Shown: positions 7,362 through 13,578 of the stretch, piece after piece | Layout: the number at the start of each line of letters is the position of its first letter | Numbering within the stretch: the first letter of the stretch is position 1 | Assembly: GCA_001899525.1 (NCBI GenBank) | Contig: MKVY01000045.1 | Coordinates: 73,622-112,711, forward strand | DNA from: Rhizobiales bacterium 65-9 | Lineage (GTDB): Bacteria; Pseudomonadota; Alphaproteobacteria; Rhizobiales; Beijerinckiaceae | Length of the DNA: 39,090 bases | Reading direction: 5' to 3' | Program-made: the position numbers and the translations under genes | Notes under the pieces: model-generated | What the model was told of the DNA's origin: nothing | The model's input: only the letters and a program-made list of their open reading frames with translations | Databases searched by the model: none

Positions 7362-8621
7362 TCAAGCGAGTTTCAGCGACGCTGCCATGCCCGCGGCAAC
7401 CCCGAGCGCGCTGACGGCTCCCACGCGAACCCCGAGTCTGTAGCCGCCGAGCCATGCGGCCAGGACGGCCTTGGCGAGCGAATTCACACCGACCGCGATC
7501 AGGATGGCCTGGGCCGCAAGCTTCGGCTCGATCGTCTGTAGCGACATTCGCGCCATGGAGATCGAGATCGCATCGACATCTGCCATCCCCGAGATCGCGG
7601 CCGTCGCGAAGATGCCCGCGTTTCCGAACGATTGTTGAAGCAATTGCGAGATCAACATGACGGCGGTGATGAGCGCGCCCATCTTGATGGCCGGCGCCAG
7701 TTCGAGCGGATTGGTGATCTTCAGTTCCGGCTGTTCCGTGGCGCCGCTGTCTTGGAGAAGCAGAAGCCCGGCCCCGAGAACAAGGACGCCGCCGCCAATG
7801 AGGAGCGGCCATTGGAGGTGCGGCAGCAGGGACGGACTGAGTGCGGTCGCGATGATCGCAACGCGCGCGATCATGACCACCCCTGCAAGGAGCACTCCGC
7901 CAGAAAGCAGAGCGGCGGCTTCGCTGCGGCGCCGGGCCAGGGCCGCCAGTGTCGCGGTCGTGGCCGTTGAAGATGCGAGCCCCCCTGCGACCGCCGCCGT
8001 GAGCACGCCCAGCCGGTCCCCGAATACGCGAACGGCGACGTATCCGGCAAAGGACACGGCCGCGATCAGGATCGTAAGCAGCCAGATTTCATACGGATTG
8101 ATCGCGTTCCACGGATCGATCGGCCGATTTGGCAGGACCGGCAACAGCAGAAACGTCATCGCCAGAAGCGTCAAGCCCGAGCGGATTTCGCTCCAGCTCA
8201 ACGATGCGACCCAACGGTGCAACTGATCGCGCAGCGCCAGCAGCACGGCCGTCGCGACGGCGCCGGCGACGGCGGCTGCCACATCGCCCACGACGGCGAG
8301 GACGCCAAGCAGGAAGGTCGACATGCCGGCGATCACGGAGGTCGCGCTGTAGTTCCGCTCGGCCTGCGCCTCCAGCCAGTGAAACGCGGCGAAAGCCCCT
8401 GCGAACCCCAGGAAAGCCAAGCCGATGATGGCGGCTGAGTCGAATTGCTGCGCCAGCGCGCCGGCGACGCCGCCGATCAGCCCCGAAAGCGCGAAGGTGC
8501 GCAATCCCGCCGCGCGTTGATGGTCTTCCTCATTTCTGGTGCGCCAGCCGCGCTCGAGACCGATCAGCAAGCCGATCGATAGCGAAACCGCCAGGCGGCT
8601 GAGAAGGGCGTCCCCGTCCAT
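7362..8621 (-). CDS. MgtC/SapB family protein with DUF4010 domain
   Basis: About 419 residues with some ten to twelve predicted membrane helices. The N-terminal part (about residues 5-140) is an MgtC/SapB-type domain with the typical 'LLIGLERGW' and 'RTFALSGLIGG' motifs. The C-terminal part is DUF4010 ('GGLASSTATTATLAALARR' and 'ISGMADVDAISISMA'). The ATG at 8621 fits the family N terminus better than the in-frame GTG at 8636, whose GGGA lies directly against the start codon. Proteins of this architecture are often found near metal and stress genes; their function is not firmly established. The gene converges on the ATPase with 39 bases between the stops. Confidence 0.8.
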   Translation of the reverse strand: MDGDALLSRLAVSLSIGLLIGLERGWRTRNEEDHQRAAGLRTFALSGLIGGVAGALAQQFDSAAIIGLAFLGFAGAFAAFHWLEAQAERNYSATSVIAGMSTFLLGVLAVVGDVAAAVAGAVATAVLLALRDQLHRWVASLSWSEIRSGLTLLAMTFLLLPVLPNRPIDPWNAINPYEIWLLTILIAAVSFAGYVAVRVFGDRLGVLTAAVAGGLASSTATTATLAALARRRSEAAALLSGGVLLAGVVMIARVAIIATALSPSLLPHLQWPLLIGGGVLVLGAGLLLLQDSGATEQPELKITNPLELAPAIKMGALITAVMLISQLLQQSFGNAGIFATAAISGMADVDAISISMARMSLQTIEPKLAAQAILIAVGVNSLAKAVLAAWLGGYRLGVRVGAVSALGVAAGMAASLKLA

Positions 8622-8937
8622 GATTTGCTGGCACACTCCCGCGAAAGACCGATTTCATCTGGTGGTACCATTCGGGAGCCCATGACGCTTCGAAAGGAAC
8701 CAGTGTATCTATCGGGCAACGAACAGCGATTTACAATGATGCCCGAAAGGCCGGCCCAGTTCTTGTCGAGGTTCGAGGTGCCCGCGTTTCCGCCGCATCG
8801 CCGGTGTTGCATTACCCGTCGACAGAGGATTATCCCCAAAGCCATCCTTCAGGTCACTTGGTGGGCTGAGCCCATTGTCGGTATCGACTGCCACGCGGCC
8901 TCGCTGACTGGAAGCTGACAGGAATTATCATCGTTCT
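8622..8937. other. Divergent intergenic region, no gene seen
   Basis: The region separates the leftward MgtC/DUF4010 gene from the rightward PepSY gene and so should hold both promoters. Short open frames here show no recognisable protein. An 8-base palindrome TGGTACCA is present near 8662-8669. The response-regulator-like repeat at 8938-8956 marks its right edge. Nothing else stands out. Confidence 0.35.
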
Positions 8938-8956
8938 TCAGGAGCCCATCAGCAAG
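8938..8956. promoter_or_regulatory. 11-bp-period direct repeat (proposed response-regulator site A)
   Basis: TCAGGAG at 8938 and TCAGCAA at 8949 are spaced exactly 11 bases apart, about 50 bases upstream of the PepSY start at 9006. The same TCAG-N7-TCAG arrangement precedes the PepSY gene at 11548 and the DUF2271 gene at 13096. OmpR/PhoB-type regulators bind 11-bp-period direct repeats, and one is encoded at 10746-11405. The link is inference. Confidence 0.45.
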
Positions 8957-9005
8957 GCGTTGCATGATTGCACGCGTAGATGAGGGCAACTGAGGAGTTG
9001 GAACC

Positions 9006-9311
9006 ATGAAAAAGTCTTTCACGATGCTTGCATTGCTGGTGATGCTGCCGGCTGGCGCCGCCCTTGCTGGCGAGGCGTGCGATGTATCGCCCGAAAAGAG
9101 GCAATCGTTCGAAGCGCTGGCGAAGCTTGCAAGCGACTTCGAATGGACCATTGACAGGATGAAGATCGACGACGGCTGTTACGAGCTTCGGGTGACCGAT
9201 GCCAGCGGCAACATCCTCAAGGTCAAAGTCGACCCGGCGACACTGGAGGTTGTTGATGGAAAGGTCAAACGCTTCGGTGACGATGGGGGTGCGCCACGGA
9301 AGGAGAAATAG
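9006..9311 (+). CDS. Secreted small PepSY-domain protein
   Basis: A 101-residue protein with a clear Sec signal peptide (MKK, hydrophobic core, probable cleavage after ALA at about residue 21), then a single PepSY fold. The diagnostic segment is 'WTIDRMKIDDGCYELRVTD' followed by 'KVKVDPATLEVVDGKV'. Two cysteines in the mature part (near its N terminus and in DDGCYE) could form a disulfide. It is paralogous to the protein at 11548, sharing the IDDGCYE block and the K.K.DPATLE block. Small periplasmic PepSY proteins commonly accompany two-component systems and cytochrome b genes and have been proposed to act as sensors, inhibitors or redox partners. It converges on the histidine kinase gene but has its own promoter region carrying repeat site A. 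Confidence 0.8.
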   Translation: MKKSFTMLALLVMLPAGAALAGEACDVSPEKRQSFEALAKLASDFEWTIDRMKIDDGCYELRVTDASGNILKVKVDPATLEVVDGKVKRFGDDGGAPRKEK

Positions 9312-9417
9312 GGCCACGCGTAGTCGAGACGCGTCCGGACGGTCGGCAAAGGCATTCATTCCGAGGCGTGCGTGCCTTCGCCGTATCTGGGCTAACGGGA
9401 GCAGGCTGCTGGTTGCG

Positions 9418-10749
9418 CTATTGCTTGCCGGAGAAAAATACGGCCGCGAAACCGTCCCGCCGCCCCTCTATCGGCGAGATCAGATCAAGCCTGCCGCCCG
9501 TGCCAGCGGCGATCGTTTTGGCGATGGCCAAGCCGAGACCCGCGCCGTCCGCATCTGACTGGCCCCGCTCGAAAGGCTCGGACAGTCGGGCAAGCGTCTC
9601 CGCCGGCACGGCCGGACCGGCATTCGTGACTTGCAGGGTGCCCTCAGCCGATAGCGCGACGCTGATAGGCTCCTTCGGGTCGCCATGCTTCAGGGCGTTT
9701 TCAATGAGGTTGCGCGCCAGAACGGCGAAGGCGTCCGGATCGATATTGGCGGATACCGGATTGTCGGGAAGCATCAGCTCGACCCGACCGGCGCCAGGGG
9801 TGTGTTCGCCGAACTCGCTGACGACCATGCGCAGGATGACTGCGATGTCGACAGGCTTCTCCGCCAGCAGGCGGCCGCCCTCGGCCCTTGCAAGCTGCAT
9901 CAGCTTTTCGGTCAGCCGGGAAAGACGCCGCAGGGCAGTTTCCATGTCGCGCGCGTGTTCGCGGGTCGTGTCATCGGTAGCCTCGATGATCATCCTTTGC
10001 GCTTGTGCCAGTGCAGCCGCGACCGGCGTTCGTAGTTCATGGGCGGATTTCGCCGCCAGCGTGCGCTCCGCCTGCAATGTCCGTTTCAGGCGTTCAAGAA
10101 GCCGGTTCACCGAATGAGCGACTGGTTCCACCTCGGAAGGCAGGTTGTCGGCTTTGACCGGAGCAAGATCGCCGCCGCCGCGCGCCTCGATCTGTGATCG
10201 GAAAGCTCGGACGGGAGTCATCGACAGCCGAACGATGAGCCAGACACCGAGGAGGCTGAGGGGAACGATAATGCCGAGTGGCAGGGCGAGATCCAGTGAG
10301 GCGTGTTCTGCCGCCATTCGCCGATGCGAAAGCGGTTCGGCGACGGTGATCGTCAGGCTGCCTTGCAGCGCGGCGTCGGAATAGAGCCGATGGGTTTGCG
10401 TATCGGTGAAGCCCATTCCCGAGAATGGCGGAAAAACCGCCAGATCCGCATTGTGCGAGCTGAGTAGAACCTTGCCCGCTTCGTCACGTACGACATAGGT
10501 GAAGTATTCGTCATGCTGACGCAGCGTCGCCACGCGCTGCTCCGAATCGTCGGTATCGCGCCCGAGGATTTCGAGCGCCGCAAGCGGCAGAATCCGTTGC
10601 GCAGTCTCCTCCAGCGCGCTGTCGAAGACTTCGTTCATCTCGTTGTGCAGCCTGTAAACCGTAACCACGGCGGCGACTGCCCAAAGCACCGTCATGCCGA
10701 GGCCGAGCCATAGCGAAAGCCGCCATTGCAGGCTTTTCGGGCGTTTCAT
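9418..10749 (-). CDS. Sensor histidine kinase (QseC/PmrB/BqsS-like)
   Basis: A 443-residue membrane kinase. The start is taken as the ATG at 10749 because it overlaps the regulator's stop codon (ATGA). Helix one is at about residues 11-32, a periplasmic sensor region spans about 33-150, helix two is about 152-175, then HAMP, then HisKA with phospho-acceptor H237 in 'AHELRTP', and an HATPase domain with N box 'ARNLIENALKHG' and G box 'GAGLGLAIAKTI'. The periplasmic part has acidic stretches but no RExxE iron-sensing motif of the kind reported in BqsS. It should phosphorylate the response regulator at 10746. The stimulus is unknown; redox state or metal are reasonable guesses from the neighbours. 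Confidence 0.88.
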   Translation of the reverse strand: MKRPKSLQWRLSLWLGLGMTVLWAVAAVVTVYRLHNEMNEVFDSALEETAQRILPLAALEILGRDTDDSEQRVATLRQHDEYFTYVVRDEAGKVLLSSHNADLAVFPPFSGMGFTDTQTHRLYSDAALQGSLTITVAEPLSHRRMAAEHASLDLALPLGIIVPLSLLGVWLIVRLSMTPVRAFRSQIEARGGGDLAPVKADNLPSEVEPVAHSVNRLLERLKRTLQAERTLAAKSAHELRTPVAAALAQAQRMIIEATDDTTREHARDMETALRRLSRLTEKLMQLARAEGGRLLAEKPVDIAVILRMVVSEFGEHTPGAGRVELMLPDNPVSANIDPDAFAVLARNLIENALKHGDPKEPISVALSAEGTLQVTNAGPAVPAETLARLSEPFERGQSDADGAGLGLAIAKTIAAGTGGRLDLISPIEGRRDGFAAVFFSGKQ

Positions 10750-11405
10750 CGCGCGCTTCCGAGACGATAACCGATGCCGCGAACCGTATCGATGACAGCA
10801 TGCCCCAGCTTTTTGCGCAGCCGACTGACATGGACCTCGATCGTGTTGCTCTCCACTTCGGCACCGAACGCATAGAGCCGGTCCTCGAGCTGGGCCTTGG
10901 TCAGCGCGACGCCCGGCCGTTGCAGGAAGGTCTCGAACAGCGCCCATTCCCGTCCGGTCAGTTCGACGGAGCGTCCGCCGCGCTTCACGGTTTTGGCGGC
11001 AAGATCGACGCACAGGTCGCCGATCTCGATGAGGGGATTGGGATTGCCGCTGTAGCGCCGCGCGACCGCGTTCAAACGCGACGACAGCTCCGAAAGATCG
11101 AAGGGCTTGATCATGTAGTCGTCCGCGCCGGCGTCGAGGCCCTCGATGCGGTCGGAAATCTGGTCCAGCGCCGTCAGGATGATGACCGGCGTCACACTTC
11201 CTGCGGCACGCAGTTTTCGCAGGAAGCCGACACCCAGCCCGTCGGGAAGCATCAGGTCCAGCAGGATGAGGTCGTAGGCCGCGCTATCGAGATGCTCGCG
11301 CGCGGCGTCGAGCCGGTTCACCCAATCGACGGAATGGCTGGCGGCGATGTGATCGCGAACGGCCTTGCCGAGGATCGCATCGTCTTCAACGAGCAAGACT
11401 CTCAT
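10746..11405 (-). CDS. OmpR-family response regulator (QseB/PmrA/BqsR-like)
   Basis: A 219-residue regulator. The receiver domain (1-115) has the acidic pair 'VEDD', phospho-acceptor D50 in 'LILLDLMLPDG', the conserved Thr of 'IILTAL' and Lys of 'MIKPF'. A winged-helix Trans_Reg_C domain (about 128-217) contains the recognition region 'EVESNTIEVHVSRLRKKLG' and the terminal wing 'VIDTVRGIGYRL'. It is the promoter-proximal gene of the pair and is divergent from the PepSY/cytochrome b operon, with 142 bases between them. OmpR-type regulators bind tandem half-sites about 11 bases apart. Such repeats occur in the shared region (11472-11502) and at 8938 and 13001, so these are its proposed targets. 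Confidence 0.9.
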   Translation of the reverse strand: MRVLLVEDDAILGKAVRDHIAASHSVDWVNRLDAAREHLDSAAYDLILLDLMLPDGLGVGFLRKLRAAGSVTPVIILTALDQISDRIEGLDAGADDYMIKPFDLSELSSRLNAVARRYSGNPNPLIEIGDLCVDLAAKTVKRGGRSVELTGREWALFETFLQRPGVALTKAQLEDRLYAFGAEVESNTIEVHVSRLRKKLGHAVIDTVRGIGYRLGSAR

Positions 11406-11471
11406 CCTGGGATCGGTTCCCCCTTCTGCTGCTTTTCTACGGTTTGAACCTGTCGGTTTGCTGAAGGGGTA

Positions 11472-11502
11472 TCAGTCGCTGCTTCAGCGATTCGTCAGGA
11501 TA
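11472..11502. promoter_or_regulatory. TCAG direct repeats (proposed response-regulator site B)
   Basis: Three TCAG units start at 11472, 11484 and 11495, so the last two are exactly 11 bases apart (TCAGCGA-N4-TCAGGAT). They lie about 43 bases upstream of the PepSY start at 11548 and 67 bases upstream of the divergent regulator start. They could therefore serve both directions, including autoregulation. Confidence 0.45.
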
Positions 11503-11547
11503 ACCTGCCATGGTTGTGACTATATCGCGTTGATCGGGAACAATCAG

Positions 11548-11943
11548 ATGATGAAGCAGATGGCGGCGGCAATCCTCGTTCTGACGTTCGCCGGGTTAGG
11601 GACCGCAAGGGCGGACGACGATTGCCATGTTCCGATGGAGCAGTGGCAGCCGCGCGAGGCGGTGCAGACGATGGCGGCTGGGCGGGGCTGGACCGTCACC
11701 CGGATCAAGATCGACGACGGCTGCTACGAAATCCGCGGAACCGATGAAGGAGGTCGCCCCTTCAAAGCCAAGATCGACCCTGCGACGCTCGAAATCGTTA
11801 AGCTCCGCTACAAGGATCGGGATGACGACCATCACGGAGCCGAACGCCAACGGACGCAGAACATCGGGCGGGAAGCTGCCGACGGGGCATCTGCGAACGG
11901 CCTGCTCGGGACGAATACGCGGCCAAAGGCTGTCGTGAAATAA
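11548..11943 (+). CDS. Secreted PepSY-domain protein with charged C-terminal tail
   Basis: A 131-residue protein (ATG at 11548; a second ATG directly follows at 11551). A signal peptide with probable cleavage after ARA is followed by a PepSY core 'WTVTRIKIDDGCYEIRGTD' and 'KAKIDPATLEIV'. It is a paralogue of the 9006 protein with the same two-cysteine pattern (DDC near the mature N terminus, DDGCYE). Unlike that protein it carries about 45 extra C-terminal residues rich in His, Asp and Arg ('KDRDDDHHGAERQR'), which could bind a metal. It is the first gene of an operon with the cytochrome b gene 43 bases downstream and sits divergent from the two-component genes. A periplasmic electron-transfer or sensing role is inferred from context. 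Confidence 0.78.
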   Translation: MMKQMAAAILVLTFAGLGTARADDDCHVPMEQWQPREAVQTMAAGRGWTVTRIKIDDGCYEIRGTDEGGRPFKAKIDPATLEIVKLRYKDRDDDHHGAERQRTQNIGREAADGASANGLLGTNTRPKAVVK

Positions 11944-11986
11944 GCCGCCGCACTTTCGCTCCGGCGCATCTCAAGGAGACCTCAAT

Positions 11987-12499
11987 ATGCCCGACAAGTC
12001 GCATCGCTATTCGGCGAGCATGATCGTTATCCACTGGCTAACCGCCCTTCTGGTGCTCGGCGCCTGGTTCACGGCCGAGGGCGGTCGCAAGGTCGCCGAG
12101 AACCCGCCCCTGCTGCACTTTTCGCTCGGGCTTGCGGTGCTCGCCCTGATGTTGCCCCGGCTAGTTCTGCGGGTGGCCGGCCGCACGCCCGAAGCCGATA
12201 CGCAAGGTTGGCTCGCGGCTGCCGCGAAGGCCGGGCACGCGGTGCTCTACCTGTTCTTGATCGCGCTGCCGATCACTGGCTGGTACACGGCTTCACGCAT
12301 GGGTGTCTCAGTATCGTTCTTCGGCTTGCAGCTTCCTGCGCTCACCGAGCCCGTTCAGGGGCGACCCGGCCTGATCGCCGAATTGCATGAGAATGCCGGA
12401 ACCATCATCCTCATCCTCGCCGGACTGCACGCCCTGATGGCCATCTGGCACCAGTTCGTCCTGCGCGATGGCACGCTGCGGCGCATGTCCCTGCGTTGA
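11987..12499 (+). CDS. Cytochrome b561/b6-like membrane protein
   Basis: A 170-residue protein with four membrane helices at about residues 12-30, 43-62, 83-103 and 137-158. Histidines suited to bind two b-type haems are placed in or near the helices: H16 (IHW), H44 (LLHF), H84 (GHAVLY), H148 and H155 (LHALMAIWH). This is the standard bacterial cytochrome b561 pattern. AAGGAG upstream supports the ATG at 11987. The neighbouring PepSY gene and two-component system form a recurring neighbourhood for this family. It is expected to pass electrons across the inner membrane, from quinol to a periplasmic acceptor or the reverse. The physiological partner is not identified. Confidence 0.88.
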   Translation: MPDKSHRYSASMIVIHWLTALLVLGAWFTAEGGRKVAENPPLLHFSLGLAVLALMLPRLVLRVAGRTPEADTQGWLAAAAKAGHAVLYLFLIALPITGWYTASRMGVSVSFFGLQLPALTEPVQGRPGLIAELHENAGTIILILAGLHALMAIWHQFVLRDGTLRRMSLR

Positions 12500-12832
12500 G
12501 TGTTTCCGATTGAAGCCTGCGATAAACAAGCTGCCAGGGTCCCCGCCGCCATTGCCTACGGTGTCGGGGATATTGCCAAGCGCCTGGGCGCTCGAGAAGA
12601 GTTTGTGGACGAAACGGTTCGGCTGACGCAAACGGGCTCGATGCGGTTCGGAGCCCATCAGGCATTCCGGCCGTTCTCCGCCAGGCAAACAATCCGGCTA
12701 AGCCAATGCGAATTCCACTGGCAAGCCAGGACCGTCCCCTTTGGCTTGATCAGGATTACGGACGCCTTCTCGGATGGAACTCCGGCACTTGAGGAAACGG
12801 CACTTGGCCTTATTCCGCTTGCCCACGACTAG
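12500..12832 (+). pseudogene. Fragment resembling the N-terminal half of a DUF6544 protein
   Basis: An open frame of 110 codons begins with GTG directly after the cytochrome b stop, in the same frame. The segments 'VRLTQTGSMRF', 'PFSARQTIRLS', 'EFHWQAR' and 'ETALGLIPLAHD' resemble the conserved core of DUF6544 proteins as I remember them (usually well over 200 residues). The reading frame ends at a TAG straight after the 'GLIPLAHD' stretch, where the family would continue. No Shine-Dalgarno or signal sequence is visible. I read it as a truncated, probably inactive remnant. A short functional protein cannot be excluded. Confidence 0.45.
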
Positions 12833-12981
12833 ACCAATACCAGCGCAACTTCAGATTTCGCGTCCGCGACAAACACCGAGCATGGCGTTCGCTAGGAACA
12901 CGACCGCTGACCTGACCACCGATCTGCGGTTTTGTTCTTTCTAGGCGTTTGGTATTTCATCGCTTCCTGACGAAACACTGA

Positions 12982-12999
12982 AGCAAAAATATTTTTGCT
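12982..12999. promoter_or_regulatory. Perfect 18-bp palindrome upstream of the DUF2271 gene
   Basis: AGCAAAAATATTTTTGCT is identical to its own reverse complement, with two 9-base arms and no spacer. It lies two bases before direct-repeat site C and about 97 bases before the DUF2271 start. It could be a second regulator's operator. It could also be a hairpin ending transcription from the left, but the lack of a loop and of a G/C-rich stem argues against a terminator. Confidence 0.45.
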
Positions 13000-13000
13000 G

Positions 13001-13019
13001 TCAGGTGATGCTCAGGTGG
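13001..13019. promoter_or_regulatory. 11-bp-period direct repeat (proposed response-regulator site C)
   Basis: TCAGGTG at 13001 and TCAGGTG at 13012 are identical heptamers exactly 11 bases apart, the cleanest of the three sites in this island. They lie about 77 bases upstream of the DUF2271 start at 13096. Two 7-base half-sites with a 4-base spacer is the classic layout for a dimer of an OmpR/PhoB-type regulator. Confidence 0.5.
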
Positions 13020-13095
13020 CCTTGCCAGAGTGGGGCGTCGGATCTCGAACCAATTGGTTATCCGCGATCCGCTTCTCTGGAAAAGGCAGATCGGC

Positions 13096-13566
13096 ATGAA
13101 ATCCATTTTTGCGGCACTGGCGCTGACGACGGCGCTGACCCTTCCTGGCCTCGCGATGGCCCGTCCCATCACGGTGACGACCACATTGAACCGGTATGGC
13201 GGAGACGGGGCCTATCTCGCCTTCTATGTCATCGATCCACAGGGGAAGTACGCAGGTACGGTCTGGGTCGCCGGGGGCAAGTCGAAATATTACGGGCACC
13301 TGTCGGCTTGGTATCGTGCGACGGGCGGTAATCCCTCCGGGATTGATGGCATCACCGGCGCCAGCGTTGGTGCTGGGCGCACGCTGGAAATCTCGCTCGA
13401 CTTGGCCGATGCGCTATTCGACGCGGGCTATACGCTGCATGTCGATGCCGCCGTGGAAGACATGCGCGACAGCCCGAACGACGTAGCGATCCCGCTGACG
13501 AGTGACGGCGCAGGGACGCCCGCGCGTGGCCGGCTCTATGTCGCCTCGCTCGCCTATTCCCGCTAG
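13096..13566 (+). CDS. Secreted DUF2271 protein, probable covalent flavoprotein
   Basis: A 156-residue protein with a clear signal peptide (MKSIFAALAL..., probable cleavage after 'GLAMA' at about residue 22) and a DUF2271 domain: beta-rich, with 'YLAFYVIDPQGKYAGTVWV' and 'YYGHLSAWYRAT'. Residues 84-90 read DGITGAS, matching the ApbE target pattern D-x-x-(S/T)-G-A-(S/T), so T87 is the likely FMN-attachment residue. ApbE itself is encoded two genes downstream. As I recall, DUF2271 is among the domains linked to ApbE-type flavinylation and PepSY membrane reductases in comparative genomics. The inferred role is a periplasmic FMN electron carrier that accepts electrons from the reductase at 13579. 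The stop is 12 bases before that gene. Confidence 0.82.
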   Translation: MKSIFAALALTTALTLPGLAMARPITVTTTLNRYGGDGAYLAFYVIDPQGKYAGTVWVAGGKSKYYGHLSAWYRATGGNPSGIDGITGASVGAGRTLEISLDLADALFDAGYTLHVDAAVEDMRDSPNDVAIPLTSDGAGTPARGRLYVASLAYSR

Positions 13567-13578
13567 GCGGTGAACGGT

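Noticed and set aside
8625-8918. Possible 97-residue protein in the region upstream of the first PepSY gene
   Set aside because: No Shine-Dalgarno, mixed composition, no family resemblance, and it would occupy the divergent promoter region of two real genes.
9313-9335. ACGCGT repeated in inverted orientation between the first PepSY gene and the kinase gene, as a possible terminator
   Set aside because: Stem is short, the two halves are each self-palindromic so the match is weak evidence, and no T-run follows on either strand.
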